IMG/VR virus record: IMGVR_UViG_3300022752_000073
Location: 1-60,129 of that record
Origin: a virus
Length of the DNA stretch: 60,129 bases
Reading direction: 5' to 3' (one strand)
In this document: piece after piece, positions 5,875 through 13,594 of the stretch
Layout: each line of letters opens with the position of its first letter
Position numbering within the stretch: the stretch's first letter is position 1
Made by a program: the position numbers and the translations under genes
Notes under the pieces: generated by a model
The model's database searches: none
Seen by the model: the letters and a program-made list of their open reading frames with translations, nothing else
Told to the model about the DNA's origin: nothing

Positions 5875-7065
5875 ATGTCATTCTTAACACAGCTCAACAC
5901 GTTGACGCCAACGCAACGTGTACAACGTGCCCATGTGGAGTTGATGGGGCACCCCGAGACGATGACCTATGCCGGTGTGCTGATGGTCGGCAAGTACACA
6001 GTATCTGACGATGTGCCCACTGCACGTACCAACGGCATCGACTGTGAGTACGGTATCGAGTTCATCAACAAGATATCTGATTCTGATTTGCGCGGTCTCA
6101 TCATGCATGAGAATCTGCACAAGGTGTATCAACACATGTTCCTGTGGCAACATCTTTACAAGGAGGATGGGCGCACTGCCAACATGGCGTGTGACTACGT
6201 GATCAACCTTGAGATAGATGCTATCGGCAAGCGTACCAACGGGTTCATCACATTACCCAAGGGTGGACTACTTGACCACAAGTATGCAGGTATGGACTCG
6301 CAGACTGTGTACAACATGTTGCGAGAAGACAATGACGATGACGGGGCCGGGCACGGTGAAGGTGAGGGTAGTGGTCTTGATGACCACGATTGGGAATCAG
6401 GGCAAAACATGTCTCAAGAAGATATTGAGCAGGTTGCCAAAGATATCAATCAAGCCATTCGTCAGGGTCAGCTCATGGCAGGTAAGCTGGGTGGTAATCA
6501 GTCACGTGAGTTGGGTTCGCTCATCGAGCCCAAGGTTGATTGGCGTGAACAACTACGTGAGTTCGTTTCATCCACTGCTGTAGGTAAGGACATTTCTACG
6601 TGGCAACGTGTTAACCGCAGGTGGTTACAACACGACATGTACATGCCGTCAACCATCACTGAGACGGTGGGGCGTATCGTGGTTGCTGTTGACACATCGG
6701 GTTCTATCGGTGAGGCTGAGTTGTCTAAGTTCCTATCCGAGGTTCAAGGCATCTGCCTCAACGCCATGCCCGAGAGAGTTGATCTTTTGTATTGGGACAC
6801 TGAGGTGGCGTCCCATGAAATCTACACACAGGAAAAACTTTCCACGTTGTCGTCATCTACCAAACCGGCGGGCGGTGGTGGCACTGACGTATCGTGTGTT
6901 TCCAAGTATCTTAAAGACAATCAGATCAAGCCCGAGTGTGTGATCGTGCTGACTGATGGCTACATCTATGGTGATTGGGGTACATGGAATGCCCCAGTGC
7001 TGTGGACTATCGTAGGTGGTAACAAAGTCGTACCCCCCATGGGTACAACTATTCACCTTGACTAA
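5875..7065 (+). CDS. Metallopeptidase-like/VWA protein, DUF2201 type (396 aa)
   Basis: Two parts can be seen. The N-terminal part has an HExxH zinc motif (HENLH, 78-82) followed by NMACDYVINLEID, as in the DUF2201 putative metallopeptidase domain. The C-terminal part has a VWA fold with the MIDAS signature DTSGS at 273-277 and a later LTDGY. An acidic, Gly-rich linker (about 150-180) separates them. Partner of the MoxR ATPase upstream. Together they could unfold or cleave a host or phage protein; the substrate is not known. Confidence 0.8.
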   Translation: MSFLTQLNTLTPTQRVQRAHVELMGHPETMTYAGVLMVGKYTVSDDVPTARTNGIDCEYGIEFINKISDSDLRGLIMHENLHKVYQHMFLWQHLYKEDGRTANMACDYVINLEIDAIGKRTNGFITLPKGGLLDHKYAGMDSQTVYNMLREDNDDDGAGHGEGEGSGLDDHDWESGQNMSQEDIEQVAKDINQAIRQGQLMAGKLGGNQSRELGSLIEPKVDWREQLREFVSSTAVGKDISTWQRVNRRWLQHDMYMPSTITETVGRIVVAVDTSGSIGEAELSKFLSEVQGICLNAMPERVDLLYWDTEVASHEIYTQEKLSTLSSSTKPAGGGGTDVSCVSKYLKDNQIKPECVIVLTDGYIYGDWGTWNAPVLWTIVGGNKVVPPMGTTIHLD

Positions 7066-7097
7066 CTTAACCTTTAACCTTTAATAGAAAGTAAATC

Positions 7098-7997
7098 ATG
7101 CAAACAACTAAAGAAAACTATGTCGGTAAAGTTTCATTCGACCACTTCCAAAGCACCGTAGAGCAAGCACGTGAGAAGAATCATAAGTACTGGATCGTGG
7201 ACATCCCCGTGCGCGAGGACTTGTTTAACTTCTACAAAGTGTTGAAGAACAAACGCTACAACATCGTGCCATGCGTGGATAAAAACAGCCATCAGATTTG
7301 GGTGAAAGATGAAAACGGTGGGGATATTGCGGTGCCCATTTATCTTGAATTGGGTATCACGTACCCTGATGCAACCGACTTTCGTTCGGGCTCGATATAC
7401 GTAGAACAGGAGAACGGTATTACATCGTTTTGTGTAAGGTCTGAGAGGATCGAGAACGAGAAGTTCAACTGCACAAACAAGGGCTACCGCACCCGCCAAT
7501 CCAAGGACATAACTAAGGCGTTGAAACTTGCTACAAAGTTCTTAGCCCCGCTTGGTCATGACGATATCCAAGATATTTGTGTACCGAAGTTGCATTCAGG
7601 TATCAACAATCTACGTGAGCCAGCACGAGACAAGGTGTACAGCAAGATGGGTATTGAGCGTAGCGTCATAGCACAAGAGGTTGCTCACATGATTGCGTCA
7701 GGATACAAACCAAGCACACAAGCATTCGCAAGTGCCATGGACTTGTGGATACAGGAAGGTGCTGAGTTGAAACGCATGCAGGACTACAAACCCCGCGCAT
7801 GTTTTGTATGGGTCAAGCCCAACAGTTTGTCGTACAAGTTTACTGATGACATGCAGATAACTGAATGCACACGTATGGAGGATGTGCCTGAGTTCATACG
7901 CAACAAGTTGGCTGTGTTGCAGATAGCGAACAATGGTGATGCTATTACAGACGTTGGCATTCGTGTATCGGATATCACGTACTGGATATTCGCATGA
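7098..7997 (+). CDS. Hypothetical protein of the MoxR/VWA block (299 aa)
   Basis: No recognised domain. The last 45 residues (VPEFIRNKLAVLQIANNG...VRVSDITYWIF) resemble the end of the next gene's product (WIMDAISMLRITNNN...KVSDTLYYL), so a C-terminal module seems shared. The ribosome site is weak (GAAAG). Its stop overlaps the next start at 7994. Role unknown; gene order links it to the ATPase system. Confidence 0.65.
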   Translation: MQTTKENYVGKVSFDHFQSTVEQAREKNHKYWIVDIPVREDLFNFYKVLKNKRYNIVPCVDKNSHQIWVKDENGGDIAVPIYLELGITYPDATDFRSGSIYVEQENGITSFCVRSERIENEKFNCTNKGYRTRQSKDITKALKLATKFLAPLGHDDIQDICVPKLHSGINNLREPARDKVYSKMGIERSVIAQEVAHMIASGYKPSTQAFASAMDLWIQEGAELKRMQDYKPRACFVWVKPNSLSYKFTDDMQITECTRMEDVPEFIRNKLAVLQIANNGDAITDVGIRVSDITYWIFA

Positions 7998-8257
7998 CAC
8001 CTAAAGATTTAGCCATGCGTGTGGAGGTGAACGAGGATGGCACTATCAACCTATTGGATTTTTCGTTACCGAGCTTTAAAGGCAGGGAGCGTTACAACGT
8101 CCCACAAGATGATGTAGAGAAGTGGATCATGGATGCCATCTCCATGCTACGCATTACAAACAACAACGACTTGGTTCCCAACTTAGGGTTCAAGGTATCT
8201 GACACGTTGTATTACTTATCAAACGAGGAAGGAGATTGTGATGAAGAATGTATATAG
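7994..8257 (+). CDS. Short paralogue of the preceding protein's C-terminus (87 aa)
   Basis: The C-terminal half matches the tail of the 299-aa protein (pattern I...A...L.I.NN.D....LG.KVSD..Y.L). It ends in an acidic, cysteine-containing tail (EEGDCDEEC). Probably arose by partial duplication. Start overlaps the upstream stop (ATGA). Confidence 0.6.
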   Translation: MTPKDLAMRVEVNEDGTINLLDFSLPSFKGRERYNVPQDDVEKWIMDAISMLRITNNNDLVPNLGFKVSDTLYYLSNEEGDCDEECI

Positions 8258-8432
8258 AACACGTACAGGGTTAGAGATCGGTTGCATGTATCAAAGACCC
8301 ATGCGCCAACTTAATTCTGATGAGGAGAGGATTCAACGTGTGTTGTTGAATACATCTGGCCCAGATCGTGTGTCGATGCCGCTGTACAAAATCTTTATGG
8401 TTGCAAAAACATTATTGAGGAAAAAAACATGA
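8241..8432 (+). CDS. Hypothetical basic protein (63 aa)
   Basis: ATG at 8241 is preferred over the in-frame GTG at 8238 because AAGGAG lies six bases before it. Basic at the end (LLRKKT). Overlaps its neighbours at both ends. Not recognised. Confidence 0.5.
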   Translation: MKNVYRTRTGLEIGCMYQRPMRQLNSDEERIQRVLLNTSGPDRVSMPLYKIFMVAKTLLRKKT

Positions 8433-8641
8433 ACGAGCACGAGAGTAACTTATACGATTTGTACACAGGGTTTGCGATGATGGCATTGCTGAACAAAGCT
8501 CCTAAGTCAACAAAACCCGAGGAGATTGCATACGTTGCGCATGAACAGGCAACAGCCATGCTTGAAGAACGCACAAACAGACGCAAAGAAAAAGAAGGTG
8601 GCATTGCCGACATCATTAACAAGTGGCAGGACGAATCATGA
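8429..8641 (+). CDS. Hypothetical helical protein (70 aa)
   Basis: Starts in an ATGA overlap. Two predicted helices with an Ala/Glu-rich centre (about 30-50) and a charged stretch RTNRRKEKEGG. Possibly a small structural or regulatory protein; no family recognised. Its stop overlaps the nuclease gene start. Confidence 0.5.
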   Translation: MNEHESNLYDLYTGFAMMALLNKAPKSTKPEEIAYVAHEQATAMLEERTNRRKEKEGGIADIINKWQDES

Positions 8642-8940
8642 TGACACCTGAGAAGAAGGTTAAGAACGAGGTGGTCAAGGTACTGAAAACTTTTGGTGCG
8701 TACTACTTCTATCCGGTTACCGGAGGGTACGGTGCATCGGGTGTACCTGACATCGTTGGTTGCTACAAAGGCAAGTTCTTTGCCATAGAGTGCAAGGCAG
8801 GGAAAGGCACGACTACTGCACTACAGGAAAGGAACATAGCGCAGATCGTTGCACAGGGTGGCTTGGCTATCGTGGTCAATGAAAACAACATACCGGATGT
8901 TGACAAGCTGATGATTGAAATAGATATGGGAGAGAGATGA
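8638..8940 (+). CDS. VRR-NUC domain nuclease (100 aa)
   Basis: PD-(D/E)XK core: GVPDIVGCYKG at about residues 34-44 and the catalytic IECKAG at 48-53, then a glutamine helix. The length fits stand-alone phage VRR-NUC proteins, which act as Holliday-junction or structure-specific nucleases. ATG 8638 overlaps the upstream stop; an in-frame GTG at 8623 lacks a ribosome site. Its place two genes before the DNA polymerase fits a replication or recombination role. Confidence 0.85.
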   Translation: MMTPEKKVKNEVVKVLKTFGAYYFYPVTGGYGASGVPDIVGCYKGKFFAIECKAGKGTTTALQERNIAQIVAQGGLAIVVNENNIPDVDKLMIEIDMGER

Positions 8941-9179
8941 TGAGTACTAGTCACACACCCCGCATGTTCGGGGAAGTATTTGATGACGGGCAGTTTCGTG
9001 GTGTCTACAAGATTGATGACGTGCCAAGACACGCCGTGGTGATAGGTGACTATTTGCTGTGGACGTTGGATGGTGGTGAAGAGATCGGCATAGGCTTTCG
9101 GGACACGGGTGAGATGGGTATCTTCAAGGTCGCAGACTTTGAGCCACACATCAAAGCATTCTTTGGTTTGAACTTCTGA
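8937..9179 (+). CDS. Hypothetical protein (80 aa)
   Basis: Compact, mixed alpha/beta-looking sequence (GEVFDDGQFRGVYKIDDVPRH at the start). No motif recognised. ATGATGA overlap with the nuclease gene and a one-base stop/start overlap with the polymerase gene make it part of a tightly coupled block. Confidence 0.55.
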   Translation: MMSTSHTPRMFGEVFDDGQFRGVYKIDDVPRHAVVIGDYLLWTLDGGEEIGIGFRDTGEMGIFKVADFEPHIKAFFGLNF

Positions 9180-10999
9180 TGGAACTCATAACACTAGACT
9201 TTGAGACGTACTACACCAGCAAGGACTTGGGGTTCAAGACCCAAACGACCGAGGAGTATGTGCGTGATCCCCGCTTTGAAGTGATCGGGGTGGCGGTCAA
9301 GGTGGGGGGTGGTGAGACTGCATGGTGCACAGGTTCGCACGAGCAGATCAAATCATTCCTCAACACCTTTGATTGGGACAACAGCATGGTGGTTGCACAC
9401 AATGCGTTGTTCGACATGGCGATATTGAATTGGCACTTTGATATCAGACCCAAAGCTATTGCAGATACGTTGAGCATGGCACGAGCCATACATGGGATTG
9501 AGGTAGGCAACAGTCTGAAGAAGTTGTCTGAGCACTATGCGTTGGGAGTCAAGGGTACTGAGGTAGTGGATGCGATTAACTTACGCCGCCAAGACTTCTC
9601 AGAGCAACAGCTTGCACAGTATGGGGCGTACTGTATCAATGACGTCGATCTGACGTATGACTTGTTCCTGATTTTGTTGCCCATGTTTAAAAAGGTTGAG
9701 CTGAAACTTATTGATCTGACGATCCGTATGTTTACAGAGCCGATGCTCGCCCTTGATGAAGATCTCTTGCACCAACATCTTTCAGAAGTGAAGGAACGCA
9801 AGCGCAAGCTGCTGGATGAATGTGGAGCCAACATCGAAGACCTGATGAGCAATCAAAAGTTTGCTGAGTTGTTACGTGGGCTGGGCGTGGAGCCGCCTAC
9901 AAAAATCAGTGCGACTACCGGCAAGGAAGCGTTGGCGTTGGCTAAGTCTGACGAAGGGTTCAAGGCTTTGGCTGAACATCCCGATGAGCGCGTACAAACA
10001 CTTGTTGCCGCAAGACTTGGTAACAAGACTACGTTGGAGGAGACACGCACTGAGCGCCTGATTGGTATCGCGGGAAGAGGCTTGATACCTGTTCCCCTCT
10101 CTTACTACGCCGCACACACGGGGCGGTGGGGTGGGGCAGACAAGATCAATTTCCAAAACTTTCCCTCACGTGGTGAGAACGCAGGGAAGCTCAAGAAAGC
10201 CATCCTTGCACCCAAAGATCACGTGATCATTGACTGTGATTCTGCGCAGATTGAAGCGCGGGTGCTTGCATGGTTTGCACAACAAGACGATTTAGTGGAG
10301 GCATTTAGAAATGGCGAAGATGTATACAAAATCATGGCATCGGCTATCTACTGCAAGGAGCGCGAAGAGGTTACCCCGTCTGAAAGATTTGTTGGCAAAA
10401 CCACCATTCTTGGCGCGGGTTATGGTATGGGCAGTGCGAAGTTCCAAACGCAACTCAAGACTTTCGGTGTGTCGGTCAGTGCAGAGGAGTCTGCACGGAT
10501 CATCGCTACCTACCGTGACACCTATCCTAATATCCCCGCCTTATGGAAGTCCGGTTCCACGGCGATTGATGCTATGAGCAAAAAACGTACATCCAAGTGG
10601 GGCAATGGCTGTATCAGCATCGGTGCAGAAGGCATCCTCATGCCAAACGGTTTGTATCAGAGATACCCCAACTTGAGAAAGATACGAGACAAAGATGGCA
10701 AAGACCAGTATATTTATGATTCGCGCAAAGGTGTAGTGAAGCTATACGGTGGCAAATTGACAGAGAACATTTGTCAGGGATTAGCACGTTGCATCATTGG
10801 CGAACAGCTAATCAAGATCAGTAAGAGATACCGTGTTGTACTCACTGTTCATGATGCTGTGGCGTGTGTCGCACCAAAACAAGAAGCTGAAGAAGCCATG
10901 GCGTATGTGATGGAGTGCATGCGATCTGTGCCGTCATGGGCACAAGGTATTCCATTAGATTGTGAAGCGGGGATTGGAGATAGTTATGGAGATTGTTAA
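9179..10999 (+). CDS. Family A DNA polymerase with 3'-5' exonuclease (606 aa)
   Basis: Exonuclease part: LDFET with D7 and E9, then VAHNALFD, then YCINDVD. Polymerase part: motif A DSAQIEAR with D354 and E359, the O-helix region FVGKTTILGAGYG, and motif C VHDAV with D559. The length fits T7-like and other phage enzymes lacking the 5'-3' nuclease. Motif C has Ala in place of the usual Glu after the catalytic Asp (HDA, not HDE). It is the main replicative polymerase and works with the PrimPol-helicase at 17389. Confidence 0.95.
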   Translation: MELITLDFETYYTSKDLGFKTQTTEEYVRDPRFEVIGVAVKVGGGETAWCTGSHEQIKSFLNTFDWDNSMVVAHNALFDMAILNWHFDIRPKAIADTLSMARAIHGIEVGNSLKKLSEHYALGVKGTEVVDAINLRRQDFSEQQLAQYGAYCINDVDLTYDLFLILLPMFKKVELKLIDLTIRMFTEPMLALDEDLLHQHLSEVKERKRKLLDECGANIEDLMSNQKFAELLRGLGVEPPTKISATTGKEALALAKSDEGFKALAEHPDERVQTLVAARLGNKTTLEETRTERLIGIAGRGLIPVPLSYYAAHTGRWGGADKINFQNFPSRGENAGKLKKAILAPKDHVIIDCDSAQIEARVLAWFAQQDDLVEAFRNGEDVYKIMASAIYCKEREEVTPSERFVGKTTILGAGYGMGSAKFQTQLKTFGVSVSAEESARIIATYRDTYPNIPALWKSGSTAIDAMSKKRTSKWGNGCISIGAEGILMPNGLYQRYPNLRKIRDKDGKDQYIYDSRKGVVKLYGGKLTENICQGLARCIIGEQLIKISKRYRVVLTVHDAVACVAPKQEAEEAMAYVMECMRSVPSWAQGIPLDCEAGIGDSYGDC

Positions 11000-11004
11000 G
11001 TTAA

Positions 11005-11202
11005 ATGACTAATGAAGAAGCAACTTTAAAGGAGAGACAGAGATGCATAGAAATCATATCGAGAGCCATGCCACGAAACCAAACCGTGGCGACGATGGCT
11101 TTGTTGAAAAGGTTAGTAAAAAAAATAAAAAGTCCGAGCAAATCAAATGGAACGAGTGGTGGCCTTTCACACGCGCCACTGGAGACGCACTGCGACAACT
11201 GA
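11005..11202 (+). CDS. Small protein, possible first part of a frameshift pair (65 aa)
   Basis: Residues 1-45 (EEATLKERQRCIEII...ALLKRLVKKIKS) look like a genuine helical phage protein; beyond that the sequence looks random. A run of eight A at 11118-11125, read as GTA AAA AAA ATA, would allow a -1 slip into the frame of the next entry. That would give a fusion of about 83 residues ending at 11252. Confidence 0.45.
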   Translation: MTNEEATLKERQRCIEIISRAMPRNQTVATMALLKRLVKKIKSPSKSNGTSGGLSHAPLETHCDN

Positions 11203-11252
11203 ACCGTAAACAAACTAAGCCACAACTTGATGTACCGGAGGCATTACTATGA
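11043..11252 (+). CDS. Small overlapping protein (69 aa)
   Basis: Has the better ribosome site (AAAGGAGAGACAGAG), and its stop overlaps the next start (ATGA), which favours a real reading frame. The C-terminal half (IKWNEWWPFTRATGDALRQLNR) looks protein-like, while the first 25 residues do not. Either an independent gene or the -1 frame extension of the 11005 gene. Confidence 0.45.
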   Translation: MHRNHIESHATKPNRGDDGFVEKVSKKNKKSEQIKWNEWWPFTRATGDALRQLNRKQTKPQLDVPEALL

Positions 11253-11455
11253 AAACACCTGAAGACGAAGCATTTGAAGAGATAGAGCGCATCCAGCGCA
11301 CCCGCACAAGGTGGGTGCCTGTGAAGAAGTCGGAGCCTGTGCAAGTATCCATAGACGAGTTTTTGATGAGGATCAAACTCAACCCCGACGAAAAGGGTGA
11401 CCCAATCATTTGGACGCAATGGCCTACCAAGGAGCAGAACAATGTTTTACCGTGA
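11249..11455 (+). CDS. Hypothetical acidic protein (68 aa)
   Basis: Starts in an ATGA overlap. Acidic N-terminal helix (PEDEAFEEIERIQ), then VSIDEFLMRIK. No family recognised. Followed by an overlapping zinc-ribbon gene. Confidence 0.55.
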   Translation: MKTPEDEAFEEIERIQRTRTRWVPVKKSEPVQVSIDEFLMRIKLNPDEKGDPIIWTQWPTKEQNNVLP

Positions 11456-11696
11456 ATGCTACAAATGCGGAGAGAGATGGGAACTTGGAACGGCAAGTAC
11501 TTGCAAATGCGAAACCGAAGTGAAATGGGATGCTTCTGCTCCTGTTTTAATTACTTCGCACCCATATTTTTATAAACGCCCTTGGGTAGGGCTGACGGAT
11601 GAGGAGATTGGAGTGGTGTCTGAGCCGATTCAGCCGCATGAGGCGGTGATGTACGCGCGAGTAATCGAGGCGTTATTGAAGGCGAAGAACACATGA
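11442..11696 (+). CDS. Zinc-ribbon early protein (84 aa)
   Basis: ATG 11442 follows AAGGAG by 7 bases; the frame is open further upstream but without a ribosome site. CYKCG near the N-terminus and CKC at about 20-22 suggest a small metal site. It then carries RPWVGLTDEEI, a motif seen in many uncharacterised phage early proteins. Overlaps the genes on both sides. Confidence 0.6.
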   Translation: MFYRECYKCGERWELGTASTCKCETEVKWDASAPVLITSHPYFYKRPWVGLTDEEIGVVSEPIQPHEAVMYARVIEALLKAKNT

Positions 11697-11872
11697 AAAC
11701 CAAACAAGAAATCAAAGAAGAGATCATTGAACTGTATGGGGCTACTCAAGCCTTAAACGAGGCAATGAACTTACTGCATGCACAACGTATGGAGAAAAGC
11801 AAACAGATGATGGCACTGAACCACATGCTCAAAGACATGGATGATGACACCGAGGAGAAGAACAATGCTTGA
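11693..11872 (+). CDS. Small charged helical protein (59 aa)
   Basis: Read directly: begins MKTKQEIKEEIIELYG and ends DDDTEEKNNA. The composition suggests a single amphipathic coiled-coil helix. ATGA overlap with the upstream gene and an 8-bp overlap with the next support it. Function unknown. Confidence 0.5.
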   Translation: MKTKQEIKEEIIELYGATQALNEAMNLLHAQRMEKSKQMMALNHMLKDMDDDTEEKNNA

Positions 11873-11951
11873 AATTTTCTTACTACTGCTACTAGGTGGT
11901 GTGTGCTTGGCGTTGTGTGTTTATGTTTGTTTAAAAATTTTTATGGAGTGA
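11865..11951 (+). CDS. 28-aa membrane peptide
   Basis: Read directly: an N-terminal MLEI, then about 18 hydrophobic residues rich in Leu, Val and Cys, then KIFME. GAGGAGAAGAAC precedes the ATG. One membrane span. Very short, so tentative. Confidence 0.4.
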   Translation: MLEIFLLLLLGGVCLALCVYVCLKIFME

Positions 11952-11960
11952 GGGTAACAA

Positions 11961-12170
11961 ATGGAAGAAACCAAAGGAGAAAAAATCATGATGGTTGATG
12001 AAGACTACCAAGCTGTACGTAAAGTGTTGGTGGATACATTGCAACAGCTTGAAGATAAACGCAACGATACGTTAGAAGAAGTTGCTCAAAAGTTTGATAG
12101 GCTGATCATCGCATTCGGTGAAACTGCCGCATCGTTTGCAAAGTTTGTGAGGGACATGAAAAATGATTAA
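11961..12170 (+). CDS. Coiled-coil hypothetical protein (69 aa)
   Basis: Two starts are possible. ATG 11961 follows AGGG. ATG 11988 follows a better AAGGAG and would give 60 residues. The sequence is a long helix (residues 15-60) with heptad-like Leu/Val spacing. Not recognised. Confidence 0.5.
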   Translation: MEETKGEKIMMVDEDYQAVRKVLVDTLQQLEDKRNDTLEEVAQKFDRLIIAFGETAASFAKFVRDMKND

Positions 12171-12396
12171 GTACGACAACTACGACGAAGCAATCATTGG
12201 CCCTGCAATGATTTGGCGTGACCAACAACGAGTCAATGTCTTAGTCTACGATGCGGAATCAATCAGAGAAATCTTGATGCGTGACGGTCTGAGCTTTGAA
12301 GAAGCCCGTGAGTTCATCGAGTACAACATCGAAGGCGGTTACTTAGGTATCGGCACACCTGTGCTGGTATGGTCTCAAGATGATTGGGACGAATAA
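12163..12396 (+). CDS. Hypothetical phage protein (77 aa)
   Basis: Begins MIKYDNYDEAIIGPA, a pattern I associate with a widespread small phage family of unknown role, and continues FEEAREFIEYNIEGGYLG, which is well conserved-looking. Overlaps the upstream gene by 8 bp. Confidence 0.65.
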   Translation: MIKYDNYDEAIIGPAMIWRDQQRVNVLVYDAESIREILMRDGLSFEEAREFIEYNIEGGYLGIGTPVLVWSQDDWDE

Positions 12397-12398
12397 GC

Positions 12399-13082
12399 AT
12401 GACTAAAGCACCCGCATGGAGCTATTCAAGCATCACGTTGTTTGATCAGTGCCCTAAGAAGTATTACCACTTACGAGTGGCAAAAGATATCAAAGAGCCT
12501 GAGAGTGAAGCGATGATGTATGGCACTGCGGTACATACCGCCGCCGAAGAGTACATGCGGGATGGCACACCGATCCCTGAGCAATACAAGTACATGGAAC
12601 CCATGCTTGAAAAGCTGATGAAGATTGACGGTGAAAAAATTTGTGAGTTGAAGATGGGCATCAAGAAGGTGGACGGTAAGTTCGCACCTTGTGGATTTTT
12701 TGACAAAGATGTTTGGTATAGAGGCATTGCCGACTTGCTGATCATCGACCGTAACAAGAAAGAAGCCCGAGTCATTGACTACAAGACGGGCAAGAGCAGT
12801 CGTTACGCAGACCCAAAACAACTGGCGTTGATGGCGGCATGTGTATTTGTCCATTACCCTGATATTGAGTTCGTTCGTGCAGGACTATTGTTTGTAGTTT
12901 GCAAGGACTTCATACCTGTAGATTTTCCTGTCCACAACAAGTTTGATATCTTTACCAAGCTAGACAGTGTGCTTGTTTCACGAGAAACAGCGTATGCAAC
13001 TGGAGTGTTCAATTCTAAGAAAAACTTCACTTGCAAAGCATGGTGCCCTGTATCAGAATGTAGCCATAACGGAAGGAATTGA
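12399..13082 (+). CDS. Cas4/RecB-type PD-(D/E)XK nuclease (227 aa)
   Basis: Motifs in order: SYSSITLFDQCPKKYY at 8-23, GTAVH (about 44-48), GIADLLIID and VIDYKTGK, the catalytic core of the RecB/Cas4 family. Cys18 with Cys212, Cys216 and Cys221 (CKAWCPVSEC) would bind an iron-sulphur cluster as in Cas4 and AddB. ATG 12399 is chosen over an upstream TTG. In phages such proteins act as DNA end-processing exonucleases in recombination. There are no CRISPR genes nearby. Confidence 0.85.
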   Translation: MTKAPAWSYSSITLFDQCPKKYYHLRVAKDIKEPESEAMMYGTAVHTAAEEYMRDGTPIPEQYKYMEPMLEKLMKIDGEKICELKMGIKKVDGKFAPCGFFDKDVWYRGIADLLIIDRNKKEARVIDYKTGKSSRYADPKQLALMAACVFVHYPDIEFVRAGLLFVVCKDFIPVDFPVHNKFDIFTKLDSVLVSRETAYATGVFNSKKNFTCKAWCPVSECSHNGRN

Positions 13083-13083
13083 C

Positions 13084-13404
13084 ATGCCTTATAAGAACCC
13101 CGCTGACCGCAACGTCAAGCGAGAGTACGAATTAGAGAAGCAACGTGCGGGTGCCCACGAAGCGCGGATGGAGCGACAACGTGCACGACGTAAGTTGGAC
13201 AAAGAAGGTAAAGATGCCAACGGCAATGGCAAGGCTGACATGCGTGAAGGTAAAGATGTTGCCCACATGAAAGCATTGTCCAAAGGCGGCACTAATAAAA
13301 ATGGGGTGCGTGTTGAGAGCGCATCGGCAAACAGATCATTTAAGCGCGGGTCGAACCACAAGGTGGTGTCTGAGGTAAGCACAAGAGAGCGCAAGAAGAA
13401 ATAA
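13084..13404 (+). CDS. Basic HNH-like phage protein (106 aa)
   Basis: Very basic. The segment GKDVAHMKALSKGGTNKNGVRVESASANRSFKRG follows the layout of a degenerate HNH core (D-H...LSKGG.N....L...NRS) common in small phage proteins. AAGGAA lies upstream. Here the first motif reads VAHM instead of the usual VDHI, so activity is uncertain. It could be a nuclease or a DNA-binding relic. Confidence 0.6.
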   Translation: MPYKNPADRNVKREYELEKQRAGAHEARMERQRARRKLDKEGKDANGNGKADMREGKDVAHMKALSKGGTNKNGVRVESASANRSFKRGSNHKVVSEVSTRERKKK

Positions 13405-13594
13405 GTTTCTAAGTAGTCTGCGAGGTTAGGTATGAGTGGTAGCAGACGGGGGTTTTTGAGATTGACCCTATAACCGTACCAATTAGCACTGCACACTTTC
13501 GGCAGGGAACTAATCGGAACCCCCACGTTACGGGGGACTTATAAAAAGAACCTGACGCATACCGTGTTCAGGACGTTTGTCATTGGAGAGAAGA
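13405..13594 (+). promoter_or_regulatory. Structured leader before the helicase gene
   Basis: A 190-bp non-coding gap in an otherwise tightly packed operon. GTCTGC pairs with GCAGAC (about 13413-13446). GGGGGTT (13448-13454) can pair with AACCCCC (13518-13524), but that same C-run can instead pair with GGGGG at 13532-13536. These exclude each other, as in an attenuator or riboswitch. A further CCTGA/TCAGG hairpin is near 13552-13573. No ligand class recognised. Confidence 0.4.

Noticed and set aside
12399-13082. Cas4-like nuclease taken as a sign of a CRISPR system
   Set aside because: No repeat-spacer array and no other cas genes. Cas4-like nucleases are common in phage replication modules.
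13448-13524. A 77-nt stretch closed by a 7-bp stem (GGGGGTT/AACCCCC), tRNA-sized
   Set aside because: It has no D-arm, no T-loop signature, no anticodon stem and no CCA end. Better read as part of a structured leader.
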